Shown here piece after piece: positions 46,894 through 59,449 of a stretch of DNA of 64,000 nt. Positions within the stretch are counted from its first letter, which is position 1, and every line of letters starts with the position of its first letter. Location of the stretch: NCBI GenBank assembly GCA_015680685.1, contig MNCI01007937.1, positions 187,290 through 251,289 of the forward strand. The letters run 5' to 3'. The notes under the pieces are model-generated. The model was not told the origin of the DNA. It saw only the letters and a list, made by a program, of their open reading frames with translations, and did no database searches. The DNA comes from Gnetum montanum. Its lineage: Eukaryota > Streptophyta > Gnetopsida > Gnetales > Gnetaceae. Made by a program: the position numbers and the translations under genes.

Positions 46894-47752
46894 TGATGAG
46901 AGGTGAGGTACCCCTCTGCCCAACCATACAAATCACTAAGGCATTACACACAATCCAATAAAATTTCATGGACCTATAGTTATCTCATACACTAGTTCCT
47001 CTAGGAAGTGAAAGGCATTGAGAATGTTCATTGTCTTCCCAACTACACTTGTGAGGCTCAAGGATATGGTTTAAGTTTAATTGAGGTATATGAATTTTTA
47101 TCACTTTATGTTTTATGGATGTAATCAACTCCAACAAGGATAAAGGGTAGAGTAGATTGAAACTAATTTCTATTGCCTAGCTAGCCTAACACAAGTAACT
47201 GTCCCACTTTCCTGGACACATCTTGAACACATATAGCACTGCTGAGCTACCAAATGTTAAGTGTTGCTAGTTTACCAAGTACTATATGAATGCTCAAAAT
47301 GGTCGTGCTTATGTTCATTACTAAAAATAAATTGCTTAATGAAATGCATTAAAGTAAAGAACAAGAAAGTAAAATGTAATAAACTATTCTCAATGCTACA
47401 AGGATTTCCAAAAAAGTTTATTTTATTCCCATCACACTATTGCGCTCAGGTACATTAGTGCTTGAACAAAGAACCGTACACACTTTAGACTCCTTCTGCA
47501 GGCACTTAGAAAATATTCTATTTCTAGGGAGAAGAAATAGTAAGAGCTTTGCTACCTTGCTTGAAAACTAAAAATTGACTAATGAATTACTTGTGAAAAC
47601 TGGAGCCCAGGTGCGGTATTTATAGACTCAGGGTATATAGCCCAACATCGGACATCTAAAGTCGGATCCAGGCCCCAACATCGTGTACATGACGTCATGG
47701 CCCCGACGTTGCATACACAACGTTGTAGCCAACACAAAACGGTGATTCATCA
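46894..47752 (-). repeat. Element E 3' LTR
   Basis: 859 bp, with limits set by similarity to the D1/D2 LTR ends and by the internal block next to it. On the minus strand, U3 carries CAACGTTG, GACGTC, ACGATGTTGGGG and CCGATGTTGGGC words ahead of a TATAAATA box near 47617. This is another family-specific palindrome cluster. Confidence 0.75.
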
Positions 47753-49850
47753 TACCCGCACAATTGAATGAAAGCTCATCCTTGAGTGAAGAAGAGGAGA
47801 AACAAGTTCTTTACAATATAACATATTGGGTAGGTATGGGATTATTGACTGACATGACAAAATGACTTAGATGAAATAGACATACAGATTCTAAGTGCCC
47901 AAGTGTACAGAATTACAATTTTTACAACATTAGGTGTTCATGAGAAAAGGAGTGAACACCCTGGAAAATATCAACATCCAACACCTCTTGCTAGCAGGAG
48001 AATGAGAGAGAGAGAGAGAGAATAGATCCTTTGATTATGAACGGTCCTCATTGTGTGGTATTGTTGCATCATCCTTAGTGAAGATAGTCCTACTTCCAGT
48101 CCTTGCTACCCACTGCAATCACAATAGGATCATGAATTAGTATGCAATGTGTAACACATAATGATTAAATGCCTTGTCTTGTTAATGGTTACACTTGGCT
48201 AAGTTGTGATTGTGATAGCTTAGTTTCTTTGAGTAGTGTTAGCGGGAAGGCTAAGAGAGAGGGTTAATTAAATTAAGTGATCCATTAAATTCAAAAAAGT
48301 TCAATACAAGGAAATATTTGAAGAGGGTATAAGAATTCACAATAATGAAAAGAAGAATTTACTAAAAAAATGTTGTGAAAATGTGTACAATTGGATGTCA
48401 TTGATGGGGTGAATAGAAAGAATTTGATTGTAAAAATGTCTAAGGGCAAAGAACTTAACTAACCCAACCAAAAGATATGCAAGTGGGTCCTCCCCAAAGA
48501 AATCACAAGCCTTATATGCCCTTGCATAACTTCAAACCAAAGAGTTAATGGGCTCCATGGATGATTAATGGTTACAGAAGGTTAAGTACAAAAACCCAGA
48601 ATTAACTAACTAAGAATTCTAACATATCAAACCAAGACATTGAACCAAAACATGAAACCGGTAGTGAGGTGGAACATGGAAAGCATAGATGGATGGAAGA
48701 GAGTGGAATGAAGTTCTCGATTACAGTCACATTAAGTCCCTTGTGGATTTTGTGGTTAGATGACTTAATAGGATCCATCCTTAGTCCAGACCAAAAGCAA
48801 CCACTTTCAGTAACTTCGCATCAACATTCTAAGACCAATTTATCCCTTAAGACACAAGAGTGCTCCCACAAAGCAACCACCATTTCAAATTAGAGAAGAG
48901 GTAGAAAGTGAGGAAGGGCCTTAGTTAGAGGAGACGAGTCCCATAACTAGTGCTTGTAGCCCATTTATTCTATCTAAGGAGTGTGCTTTGAATTCCCATT
49001 GTTTTTTTTTTTTTTGGAAATGGGAACCACACTATGCAAAGACATATGCATTTATTTTGTCCAAGGGGTATGCTTTGAATCCTCATCTTCTTCTTTTTAT
49101 TTCTTGATAAGAACTACACCATGTGAGGGCGTATGCATTTATTTTGTCCAAGGGGTGTACTTTGAATCCTCATCTTCTTCTTCTTCTATTTTCCTAATGA
49201 GAACCACACCATGCATGTACTTACTCAACTTCCTTTATTAATTAGCACAGAATGATAAGAAATTCATGGAAACACACATGCACCCAAGCAAAGAGAAAAG
49301 TACAAAGAATACCCTTGAAGCCACACCCTGTTCAAACTTTTGAATCCTTCCCAATTCTGAAAACTACCAAAGTCACAAATTTATTTTAAAGTTTTATTAG
49401 TGAAAAAGGAACTGCATGTTTCCAAAACAAGGAAAACCATAGAGTGTGTGGATGGGTGGATGTTGTGGACTCACTACTTGTTACATTAAAAAGAAACCAT
49501 GTCCTAATTATCCATAATGAAATTTGAAGCTAGAAACCAAACACCAACAATCAAATAACAAAAATAGTACATACCACCACCAAGTAATGCATTACCAATG
49601 TACGTGGCACTTATTAACAAGAAGTTAGAAAATTACACCAAATAAAATAAAATATAGAAGAAAGTAAAAATTATTCAAGAAATATCAAATGTACTAACAA
49701 TGGTGTAAAACAAAAATTAGAAAATATTACTAACATAAAAAAAAAGATGTAAAACAAAGAACATATAAAACAAAAAGTTGGAAAATGAAAAATGTGTAAA
49801 ACAAAAAAGTTGAAAAATTGAGGAGCCACTTGAATGGTTAGCATGGTTAG
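47753..49850 (-). other. Element E region between integrase and 3' LTR
   Basis: 2.1 kb with no ORF that I can support. It contains the block shared with D1 and D2 (about 48480-48540), an (AG)n run at 48004-48020 and the tandem repeats listed separately. Confidence 0.55.
48960..49235. repeat. Tandem repeat of about 80-90 bp, three copies
   Basis: Three copies of a unit with CATTTATTTTGTCCAAGG, CTTTGAATCCTCATCTTC and GAACCACACCATG, partly degenerate; the first copy has a T15 run. The plus-strand open frame across it (48981-49241) is a by-product of the repeat. Confidence 0.8.
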
Positions 49851-49899
49851 CCATCTCCCCCACAACTAAGTTGAAAGGAGGAGATACAAAATATGGAGC

Positions 49900-51088
49900 A
49901 TGGTTGTCCATCAAATGAGGTTGTTGTTGTGTTAGTTGGCTTATGTTCATAGAAAGGTTTAATTTGTTGAATGTTAACTAGTTTTTTCTTATTTGGGTTC
50001 TCAGGTTTATAGATCATCATGACCCCTAAAGGAAAAGTTTCATAAATGATATAAGGTCCTTCCCACAACATCTGGAACTTAGTTCATTGAGGTATGTATG
50101 TGGGGTTCCAATAGAGAACCTTATCTCTTAGTTGAAATTTAACTTTTCTAATTTTTAGGTCATGACACTTTTTGTTATAAGCCTTGTGCAACTCATTAGA
50201 TGATAAGGCCACTAATCAATTTTCATCTAGCAAGTTGAGATTCATCAGTCTTTCCTTTTAGGCTAGACTTAATTCAAGGTCAAGGTCACAAGCTGTTGAA
50301 AGTGTACAGAGTTTAGATTGAATAAGAAGTGTTGGTAGTTTGCCATAAGGAGAGTAGCCTATAGGAAGTTTCCAAGTTGAGTGGTAGGCCCAAAGGGCAT
50401 CATTGAGTTTTGTGCTCCAGTACTTCCTATACTTACTAGCAATTCTTGTTAGTATTCTTGTGATTTCCCTATTTGTAACCTCAACTTGACCATTAGCTTG
50501 GGGATGGTAAGGTGTTGTGAATTTATGTTCAACCCCCAAGCATTGCATAAGCTTCCAAAAAGTAGTGCTTGTAAAATGAGTTGTATTATTAGGAATTAAT
50601 GCACGTGGCACACCAAACCTATTTACAACATTTTGTTGTGCAAACCGAGCAACAGTAGAAGATGTACAATTGATGACAGCTACTGCTTCTACCCATTTTG
50701 TACAATAGTTAATAGTGACTATGATGTACTCCTTTCCATTTGACATGGGCATGATGGGATCCATGAAATCAATAACCCAAATGTCAAATGGTTCAAAAGG
50801 TTGAATCCATTGTTCACAAGGTTCTAAAGGTCCCTCCATTCAAGTAGTCATTCCACCATCTTGTTGGCATCGTTCATAAGAGTAGATGAAATGGTGAGCA
50901 TCCCTGAAGAATGTTGGCCAATAGTACCCTACAATTAGGATTTTATTACTCATGCATCTCCCAACATAGTATCCTCCACAAGGACTTTCATGAGTGTCTT
51001 GGAGCATGCATAGTTGATCAGCATCCGGGACACACCAATGAACTAGGTCATCGACACACACCTTGTAGAGGTACCCATTGATCTCCAT
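49900..51088 (-). pseudogene. Element E integrase
   Basis: The zinc module at 50840-51088 reads H-E-S-P-C-G-G-Y-Y-V-G-R-C and ends E-R-C-Q-Q, a degenerate H-H-C-C. The core at 50258-50839 has I-D-F-M-D-P-I (first D), I-P-N-N-T-T-H-F (second D changed to N) and N-G-Q-V-E-V-T-N-R-E (E). The C-terminal part near 50060 reads L-W-E-G-P-Y-I-I-Y and then K-P-F-Y-E, typical of the Athila branch and without chromodomain. A frame change lies between core and C-terminus. Confidence 0.8.
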
Positions 51089-51151
51089 AAAGTGCTTTAC
51101 CTAGTGAAGAAACTATTGTTTCCTCCGATGGTCCAACCCTTGTGGCATCTC

Positions 51152-51694
51152 CTAAGTGAGAATATAGGTTAGAATGTTATCATACCATTTTGGCTCATTG
51201 GGCATTTGTTCAGCTATTACCCCAACAAAGAGAAGTTCATCAGGAAATGTATTAGATAATGGGCTTTCATCCTCTTTGTCATCCCATTGCAATCGAGACA
51301 AGTGATTAGCAACCAAATTCTTAGTGCCCTTTCGATCTACCATGACAAGATAAAACTCCTGCAAGATCACCAACCACTGTATGACATGGGGGCTCATTGT
51401 TAGCTTGTTCATTAGGAATTGGATGGCACTGTGGTCTATGTGCACAAACACCTTGTATCCAAGCACATCGTGCCTAAACTTCTCTAAAGAAAACACCACC
51501 ATCATTAATTCTTTTTCTGTAGTAGTGTAGTTCAATTGTGCATCCACAATGCTTTGGTTGGTGCAATGGATGTAATATGGATCTCTCTTGTCATCTAATT
51601 GTATCAACATAGCTCCCAGAGCATAATTCGATGCATCTATCATGATATGAAATGGTTTGGACCAGTCAGGTGCTTGTAGCATTGGAGTTTCCAC
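51152..51694 (-). pseudogene. Element E RNase H
   Basis: A 180-residue open frame: P-F-H-I-M-I-D-A-S-N-Y-A-L-G-A near the start, then T-E-K-E-L-M-M-V-V-F-S-L-E-K-F-R, V-H-I-D-H-S-A-I-Q-F-L and N-L-V-A-N-H-L-S-R-L. These are the motifs of the Ty3 RNase H, with D-A-S, E and I-D-H kept and the last D changed to N. Confidence 0.85.
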
Positions 51695-51699
51695 AAGCT

Positions 51700-52905
51700 T
51701 TTCTTTTAGTTTCTAGAATGCTTTTTCACATTCTAGGATCCAAATAAAAGGAGCATCATTTATTGTTAGTTTGACCAATGGTGTTGTGACCTTAGAGAAA
51801 TTCTCTATGAATTTCTGATAGTAGCTAGTGTGTCGAAGGAATGACTGAACATCTTTAACTATTTCTAGCTAACGAGTTATTCCTTGGATGAACCTTATTT
51901 TTCAGGGTCCATCTCAATTCCTTCTTGCAATGTTTTGTGTCCTAATACAATGCCCTCCTAGACCATGAGGTGACTTTTCTACCAATTGAGCCATAATTTA
52001 GTTTTGACACATCATTTTTGCACTTGCTCAAGGCGGTCCAGGGCTTGGTCAAATGTAGCTCCATAGGTGGAGAAGTCATTCATGAAGACTTCTATAACAC
52101 TATTGATCTACTGTTGAAAGATGCTCAGGACCAAGCATTGAAATGTGGTAGGGGCATTGCATAAGCCAAACAACATCTTATGATATGCAAAAGTCCCCTA
52201 GGAAGTCATGAATGTTATTTTTTCCTGGTCTTCTGGTGCAATTTGAATTTAATTATAGCCACTATAACCATCTAGGAAGTTGTAGTACTAATGCCCTAAT
52301 ATTGTGTCAAGCACCTAATTAACAAATGGTAATGGAAAGTGATCCCTGAATGTTGTCATATTCAACAGCCTGAAATTGATGCAAACCTGTCATTTACCAC
52401 CTTTCTTTGGTACAAGTACGAGTGGACTAACCCACTCACAATCTGCAATGGGATAGATGAACCCCACCTTGAGGAGTTGTTCGATTTCTTCCTTGATAAA
52501 TTGCTTCAATTTGGGATTCAACCACATTTATAGCTATCATTTTGGCTTCATGGTCGGGTTGGTGTAAATGCAATGTTGGCATATCCTAGGATTAATCCTT
52601 GTGAGTTCAGGATATGGCCAAGCAAAAGTTACTAACCATCTTTCAACTACCTTCAACAACATCTCTTTCTGTTCTAGATCAAGTCTTGCATTGATTATAA
52701 CTGGATTCTTATTTTTCAAAAATACATATTTCATTCCAACTAGTAGTATTTTCAGTTCAAGAGGGTGTTGCTTGAAGTTCTCAGGAATTTCCAACTCTCC
52801 CCAATAGGCATCATTATTTGTATCATCAGAGAGTTGGTGATGAACTTGCTTTAGTTCATCCATGTTGGTGACATATTCATATGTCAAGCTCTCAATCGGT
52901 TCCAT
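51700..52905 (-). pseudogene. Element E reverse transcriptase and PR-RT linker
   Basis: 52905-52537 is an open frame for the region before the RT fingers (L-K-I-L-L-V-G-M-K-Y-V-F-L and P-V-I-I-N-A-R-L, as in the Athila linker). Then G-Y-S-G-Y-N near 52260, M-L-F-G-L-C-N-A-P-T-T-F-Q near 52160 and F-M-N-D-F-S near 52095, where the usual F-M-D-D has become N-D, which removes a catalytic aspartate. Several stops. C is inserted a few dozen bases upstream (in E orientation). Confidence 0.78.
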
Positions 52906-52946
52906 GCAAAGTGTGCTACTTTCTTAATCAATATTCAACCATTAGG

Positions 52947-54678
52947 TGAAACACCCTAAAAAACATGAGGTCATCCTGGCCTCACCAAGATCTTGTAGTC
53001 CGCACATCACGATGGAAGTTCATCAAGAGAAGAACGCTCTAAGTCCAAGTCGACCAGTTCGGCAAATTTTCTACTTTGTACATGGACAGGTTCTATACCA
53101 TCCTACCCGCCCACCAAAGTAGTCTAAACAGTCGATAGCCTGCTTAGGAAAAGCATGCAGAATCGGCGGCAGCATCCTGGATGCACAAGAAACAGTTCGA
53201 CAAGTTTTCTAAGTCACGAAGTCTGCTACACTATGTAGCGTAGCAAGTTTCAGAAAACTGGCAGAATGAAGTGCCATGCTACATGATGTTACACAGCGTA
53301 GCGTGGCAATGACTTCACTACCCCACTCCCCTCGCCTAATTTCGAGTTCTACGGTGACTTCTGTTCGTTAGGAAGCGGTGGACTATGTCTGCTACTATGC
53401 TACACTGAGCTACATGGCGCAGCAAGGCATGGCAATCCTGCAGAAGGGACAAAAGGTGGTTCAAAATACGAAGTCAATAAAGTTCCTAAAAATTGTGTCG
53501 TAGGAGAGTGGTTTGTAAATCGGAAAAACTCTTGTGATTAAGGTAGTTGCTACGCTATGCTATGCTACATAGCGTAGCACATCGTAGCAAGCGTGTAACA
53601 AATAGTAGAACACACAGCAAAGTACTATGCTATGCTAAGCATGCTATGTCACAAAGCACAATGAGACAAAGAGGTGGTTGCACGACATCAATGCGCTCCA
53701 CCTAATCGGATCATTGGCACACGTCTCCAGGCGCTGACGGCCTAATTACAGTGTGGCAGATCGTAGTTATTGCATGGAAGATTTGCATCACAATGGTCTT
53801 GTAAGCCCAATGGTCACAGATGGCTCAAGTAGCACCAGTAAGATAGCACAAGCCTGCGACACATAGCATTAAAAATCGCTTTTTGCTTCAGCCCTATAAA
53901 TATCCCAGCAAACAGCATGCAAAGGCCCCCAAGGGATTTCCTTTTACAAAAAAAGAAAGAAAAAGAAGAAATTGGCAACTTCAAAAGAGTTCGCAACTTT
54001 CTGGAAGCAAGCAGCTTCCAAGTAGTGGGGACTTTATTTTGGAATCCTGAAACACAAAAAAAAAACTTCCTCTCTAGTCGGCATTGTAATAATCAAAGTC
54101 TTTCGTTCAAACACTAGAGATGGAGAGTCACTCCTGGCTGAGATCCCCACCTCCGTTCTACCACCTTGGTAGAGCCCTACATTGTCTGCATGTGAAGACC
54201 GTGTCCAAGCGCATAGCTATTTCCCTTCTTCGGCATGCCTCGGTTGCTCTCAAGATCTCTGCACCCTATCATGTTGTGCAGTCGATTGTATCCACCCTGA
54301 CCGAACGAGTTTGTATCTTTGGATGCGGTGCATGTTTCTAACCATATTCAACTTTAACCCCTATTTGTTGCCTCGTTTCTTCGCATTATTTCCTGTTTTG
54401 TCCATCTTTAAGCATTATTTCATATTACTACTGCACTTTCACAGTTTTTCTCCTGCTTTAATTACCCATAAGCATTACTTTGCATTCTGCATTATTTACA
54501 TTGCAAAAGGCTATATCGGCGCTGACATAAGTCCCTGTCTAATCGACCAAACCGTTCAGGGCACCTTGTATTCGCACACACCCAGCACCGCCCTCTTGCA
54601 AATACGGGGTTGGAACTGTCGCATCCGTCGACCCCTTGGTGCTTTTTTTTCCAACCGCCAACGTTTTCGATCATTACA
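52947..54678 (+). repeat. C 5' LTR
   Basis: 1732 bp, from TGAAACACCCTAAAAAAC to GATCATTACA. The limits come from the B-like start and from the PBS six bases after the end. A TATAAATA box lies at 53895-53902. The partner LTR is outside the window, so the limits are not confirmed by a second copy. Confidence 0.78.
53215..53655 (+). promoter_or_regulatory. C LTR array of TGCTACGCTA/TAGCGTAGCA words
   Basis: Repeated forms of GCTACGCT, AGCGTAGC and GCTATGCTA, often as inverted pairs (TGCTACGCTATGCTATGC then ATAGCGTAGCAC near 53549-53585; TATGTAGCGTAGC near 53234; CACAGCGTAGCGTGGC near 53292). They lie upstream of the LTR TATA box, as the GCGTATACGC words do in B. Confidence 0.78.
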
Positions 54679-54684
54679 ATTTTC

Positions 54685-54703
54685 TGGCGCTAGAAGGAGG
54701 GCC
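54685..54703 (+). other. C primer-binding site
   Basis: TGGCGCTAGAAGGAGGGCC, identical to that of B (24783-24801). Confidence 0.82.
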
Positions 54704-54739
54704 TTCTTGGTGCCTTTGCCACGTGTCACAGTGGTTCTG

Positions 54740-55480
54740 TGAGCCTTCTGCACCTTGATACACATGAGCGTAAACGCGACACCCTCTTGTGATTTTTTGT
54801 GCCCTGTGTGGTGCAGATCGGTCGCCCCGACAGTTCCTTTGGAACCATACGAAACACAAGGCCTTCGATTGCCAGTTAACTAGCTCATTCTATGATCATC
54901 TTGCATGCATTCTGAACCCCATCCTATGCAGTACAGAAAGGTGGCCTCGATGGTCCCTCCGGGATCCTGCAAGACATAAAGCCTACTGGTCGCTAGTTAA
55001 TCTGCTCATCTTACGGTAGTCTCGTACGCCTTCCACACCCTAGCTTGCATTAGCATAGACTTCACACCCATCTGTGGTTGTCTACACGTTGAACAGTGTA
55101 GATTGGTTGCCTCGACGGTTTCTCCGGAACCCTATGAGACAATAAGCCTTCTGATGGCAATTTAACTTGCCCTTCCTTTTTATAGTAGTCCTGCAAGCGT
55201 TCTGCATCCTAAACAACACAGGTGAAAATGTTACACCCTTTGAGGTTGTTTACACCTTGTGTGGTGCAGATTGGTCGCCTCGACAGTCCCTCTGGGATCT
55301 GGTGAGACATAAAGCCTTCTCGATCGTTTGTCAATTGAACTTGCCTTGTGGTACTCTTGCACGTGCTCTGTACCTCATCGCACACAAGCATAGACGTGAC
55401 ACCCTCTACGGTTGTTTACGCTTTGTGTGGTACAGATTGGTCACCACGATGATTCCCCGGGAATTTGGCAAGATGTAAAG
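54740..55480 (+). repeat. C leader tandem repeats (five degenerate units, about 165 bp)
   Basis: The block GTGCAGATYGGTCGCCTCGA, then CAGTCCCTCTGG and later AGACATAAAGCCTTC, recurs with starts near 54811, 54931, 55096, 55264 and 55430 (spacings 120, 165, 168, 166). Each unit is preceded by GACACCCTC...TTGTTTAC...TGTGTG. The repeats fill the untranslated leader before gag. Confidence 0.82.
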
Positions 55481-55543
55481 CCACCCTTTTGTCGCTTTCT
55501 CCTTCTGTTCTGTTGCATTCTTTGCATAATCACTTGCTTAGCA

Positions 55544-58310
55544 ATGGCTTCTGTCACCACCACTGTGGACACCTTCAACACGGAAGTGCCCTTCACGGTC
55601 CAAGGCACTACTGGTGTCGAACGATGACTAAATCTAATGCAGGAAGCACATTGGTCCCTCAGAATCCAAAACTGAGGACCTGAGAGGCTGACCCAGCAAC
55701 ATGAGCATTATAGTTTCCTTTGCACAAAAGTGCAAGATAATTTGCCCTTGGATTTACATGAGCTCAAAGAAAAACGCAGCTTCGAGTTCGCTTACTGCAA
55801 CAGAGAGGAATTCGTTCCTACCCCAGACATCTCCTTGCCTTTAACACAAGCGTACCAAAGGCTTCTAGATCAACTAATCCAGTTGACCAGGCTTAGGGAG
55901 CAACAAGACACAGCATCCAACTAGGATGACGCCTTTTAAGATGGGCAAGAGGAACTCGATTCCCAATCCAACAAAGGAGGTCAGGTCAACCTTGTTCCCG
56001 TCCCGTCTACCAAGTCCTTCTAGGCCAACCTGTTGTTTGTCACCACCCCCTTTATCATTACGCCTACACTTCAGTAGCCTACAATCACAACTACAATGGG
56101 TAGCCATGCTACATTCCCAGCGCATCATCACCTCCATTCCCCGATTGCCCCCACAGCAACTGTACAGCCACAAGCTGTTTATCAACATGCTCCCGCGGTG
56201 CGCAACACGCCTATTACGGCTACTTTACCGCATGTCCATATAGTACCTACTTCGCAACCGCACATAACTCCTACATTGATTCCTACCTACACATCAGTTC
56301 CGTCCACTGTGGCGGGCCCAGGCCCACCCACGTGGTGGACCCCATTCGCTTCTTCATTTATTCTGCAACCGACGTAGATGTCTCACTATGTTCACCCTCA
56401 GGCCTACCCGACCTCGCAAATAATATATCCTGGCATAGGGCCATGGTCTGTCCCGTTGATAATCCAAACGGCCTATCCGGTGACCCAACCCACTATTACC
56501 GCTCCAACAATACCACCCACTAGGTGGTGGACAACGCAAACATCACCTTTAGCAAGGGTAGTCCTAATGGCACCTCCGATGGGTCAAATCGTCACCGCCA
56601 CCATACCACATGTAGGAGTTGCCTCTATAACCCCTCAGCTGTCTGCAATGCCACCAGGTCTAGACCAAGCATTTCAGCTCATCCAGACCCTAACTAAGGA
56701 AGTAAAATGCCTCAAGACTGTTGGGTCCGATATGTTACAAGTCATGGACTTCTACCAAGATCACCCCATCAACCCTGCAATCCCTGCTTTGATATTACCA
56801 CCTGGGATGTCCCTCCCGCACTTCACGAAGTACAATGGGGAAGGGGATCCCAACACCCATCTCATCACTTTCCGGTCCAAGTCTTTACTATTACAACAGT
56901 GGCCGCATACGATCATTCACGTCTTTGCCATGTCCCTAGCTGAGAAAGCTCTAGATTGGTACCATGCGCTACCACGTTCATCCATTTCAACTTTCGAAGA
57001 ACTGTTAACCCAGTTTGTGACACGCTTCAGATATAATTTGAAACCAGAAACCACACTGGATCAACTGATGGGCATGAAACAAGATCCATTAGAACTAGTC
57101 CAAAAATTCATTCAACGTTGGAGCATGACACTTAACGAAATCCGTGAGCCCATTGCAGAGGCTCACTTGTTAGCCATCTTTAATGGTGCGATGAATGACT
57201 TCATCAAGTCTAAACTATATTACCTTGCTCCACGCTCACTTAGCCAAGCTTTTGCTCAAACGAAAAGCATAGAAGACATGACTGAGGCAACGAAAGACCT
57301 GGCCTATATCACTTACAAGAACAGTTTCACAAAAAAGGACAAGGGTAAGGCCCCAACAACCATGGTGGCTGCTGTGGCAACTGAGGCCAAGCCTAAGCAT
57401 AGAAATAGCAGAAGCAAGAATAACAAGAAACCGTCCATGCCTGTGGCTAATCCTACACCCAAACTGGGCCAAGTACCACAACTTGCTGCACCTGCACCTG
57501 AGACATCTGCATATACTAAACCCAACTTCGAGTGCAAAGATCGTTCGAAATACACTTCACTGCCTCTCAAGCCTTCAGAACTCCTGAAGTAATTGTTGGC
57601 AGCTGAGTACATTCAACACAAGCAGATGTCGGAGGAAGCAAACGTGAGACATCAATGTTATTGTAAGCTCCTTAGGAATCCCTCTTTGGCCTTGCCCAAT
57701 GAGCCCCCGGTTCCTAGGGGTTTCAGGCTAGATAAGTTTTGTGACTACCACCAACTATGTGGTCACACCACGGATTATTGTCTGTCATTTTAGGATGACA
57801 TCCAAAGATTAATTGACTTGGGAAAATTAATACTGGATGAAAGTAACCCAGTACGCCACAAAAATCAATCTATGTATGTCTATATAGACCCCCTCAATGC
57901 TAGTAATGCTGATTATGTAATCAACACCATCGGTATTGACAATGATCCCATGCCACCCTTCCGGCCATTTGTGATTTGTGTGCCTCAGCGTAATGCGCCA
58001 ATACCACCCATGGTTGGTTCAAGTTCATAGCCGCCCTTCATCTTGAAAGTCCCACCGTGGGCATCTACCTCTGCACCGCCTGTTGGCGAGGCCACATGGC
58101 CCCACCAGTATCCACCTCTAGCTCAATTCATCATCAGGGGCCAACATCTTCGACAACCCCCACCCCGTGCAACAACATTAAGCAACCTCCTCGCCCTACC
58201 AGGTGAGAAGTTTACTTGGTGGGTGAGGCGTCAAAGGGGAATACAGTCAAAAGTGTCTCCAAGCCTACGCCTCCACCCCTTGTATTTGCACCTTCATCAC
58301 TAAAGATGAA
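55544..58310 (+). pseudogene. gag: C gag (Tat type)
   Basis: Start ATG at 55544 (M-A-S-V-T-T-T-V-D). The frame is the same from there to beyond 57800 but broken by stops at 55625, about 55677, 55922, 55940, about 56020, 57590, 57791 and 58028. The gag core at 56740-57260 has T-K-Y-N-G-E-G-D-P-N-T-H-L, A-L-D-W-Y-H-A-L-P, F-V-T-R-F-R-Y-N-L-K-P and F-I-Q-R-W-S. The zinc motif C-D-Y-H-Q-L-C-G-H-T-T-D-Y-C is near 57740. It closely follows B gag in order and length, and the shared N-terminal block (Y-S-F-L-C in C, Y-N-F-I-C in B) supports the start. Confidence 0.83.
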
Positions 58311-58389
58311 GGTCGATACGACTACACAACCTGCGTCACTTGACCAACAAAGATCTGAGCCTAGGTCTGAAGTTGTCTCTCCTTAAGAG

Positions 58390-59247
58390 ATTCATCTTTT
58401 AGGATGAATCGAGGAGGAGGAAGGTGTCAAATACACGGGCGCCCAAGACTTCTTGAATGCCCTCACCCAAGTCGGGCAAGCCCTAAGGCATAAAAATGAC
58501 ACATTAAGCTTGTACAACCTGGTCATGACATCGGTACCCCACTGCGGGGCTCTAGTCCACATATTAACGGTGATTCCAGTAGACGAAAACATGCTGGCAA
58601 AAGAGAAAGCGATACACTCGATCATTCTCCCCTCTGTACCCACAGAGTCTGCAATACCTCGATTGACTTTCAATAGCAACGCTATTAAAGAAGATCCTGA
58701 AGGTGGTCAAGTGACTACGGTGCCTTTATTCATCATAATTCGGGTCAGCCAACACCGGATTCGAAGGGTACACGTAGATGATGGGGCTGCCACAAATGTC
58801 ATTTCCTTCCCTATCGTAGATAAGTTGGGATTAGTCAACCAGATCAAACCAACGGCGACGTCGTGTCTACAATCCTTCAATGGGGCACGTGTCTTGGTGA
58901 AGGGCACAATTCACGTAAACTTCGTAGTAGGGGACCAATTCCCCACAGACGTCGTGTTCTTCGTTGTCGAAAAAATGCCCGGGTTTAACCTTATCTTGGG
59001 AAGATCGTGGTTAGCACAACTTGGGGCTGTCTCCTCGCCTATACACCAGGAAATCCACTTACCATACACAGGCAAGGAGGTGGTAATCCATGGCGATGAG
59101 GTAATAACACAAGCAATTAGCAACCTAGGCATGGAACAGGGTTCAGAAGTTACAACCTCTAAAGATGAAGCACCTGTTCATGCTTGCATTAATCATACAG
59201 CAAAGGGATTAGTCCAACGACCCAATCCTCAAATCGAAAGTGCATAG
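58390..59247 (+). pseudogene. C aspartic protease domain
   Basis: Open from 58453 to 59247 in one frame. Active site V-H-V-D-D-G-A-A-T-N-V near 58768 and F-N-L-I-L-G-R-S-W-L-A-Q-L near 58985, as in B. The domain itself has no break; a frame change separates it from gag (58303-58440), whereas in B gag and PR share a frame. Confidence 0.85.
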
Positions 59248-59449
59248 TGTGAATTGCCCTTCCAAGCGAAGGATAGTGTGATGAGCGGGGGCCCAGGTGA
59301 AACGCCTCGACCCTACGTTTTGATCAACCCGCAAAAGGTTAAGAGGTAGCTACGCATAGCGTAGCAACCTTGCGACCTCCCACCTAGTTGCCATCCTTGC
59401 ATCTTCACCGTTTCCTTGTCTCATCAATATGTCATCCTTTTGGCTTGCT

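Larger units (their letters stand above)
46894..52946 (-). mobile_element. Element E: Athila-like retrotransposon with pol, minus strand, cut by C
   Basis: 3' LTR at 46894-47752 and internal region to 52946, where C interrupts it. The 5' LTR and gag lie beyond C, outside the window. The LTR ends (TGATGAATC...CTCATCA on the minus strand), the 3' untranslated block (ACTCAAGGATGAGCTTTCA) and the GGGGAGGACCCACTTG block are shared with D1 and D2, so E is a pol-bearing relative of those gag-only elements. Confidence 0.8.

Noticed and set aside
48981-49241. Plus-strand ORF with repeated C/F/S-rich units
   Set aside because: Produced by the tandem repeat at 48960-49235; no start context and no similarity elsewhere.
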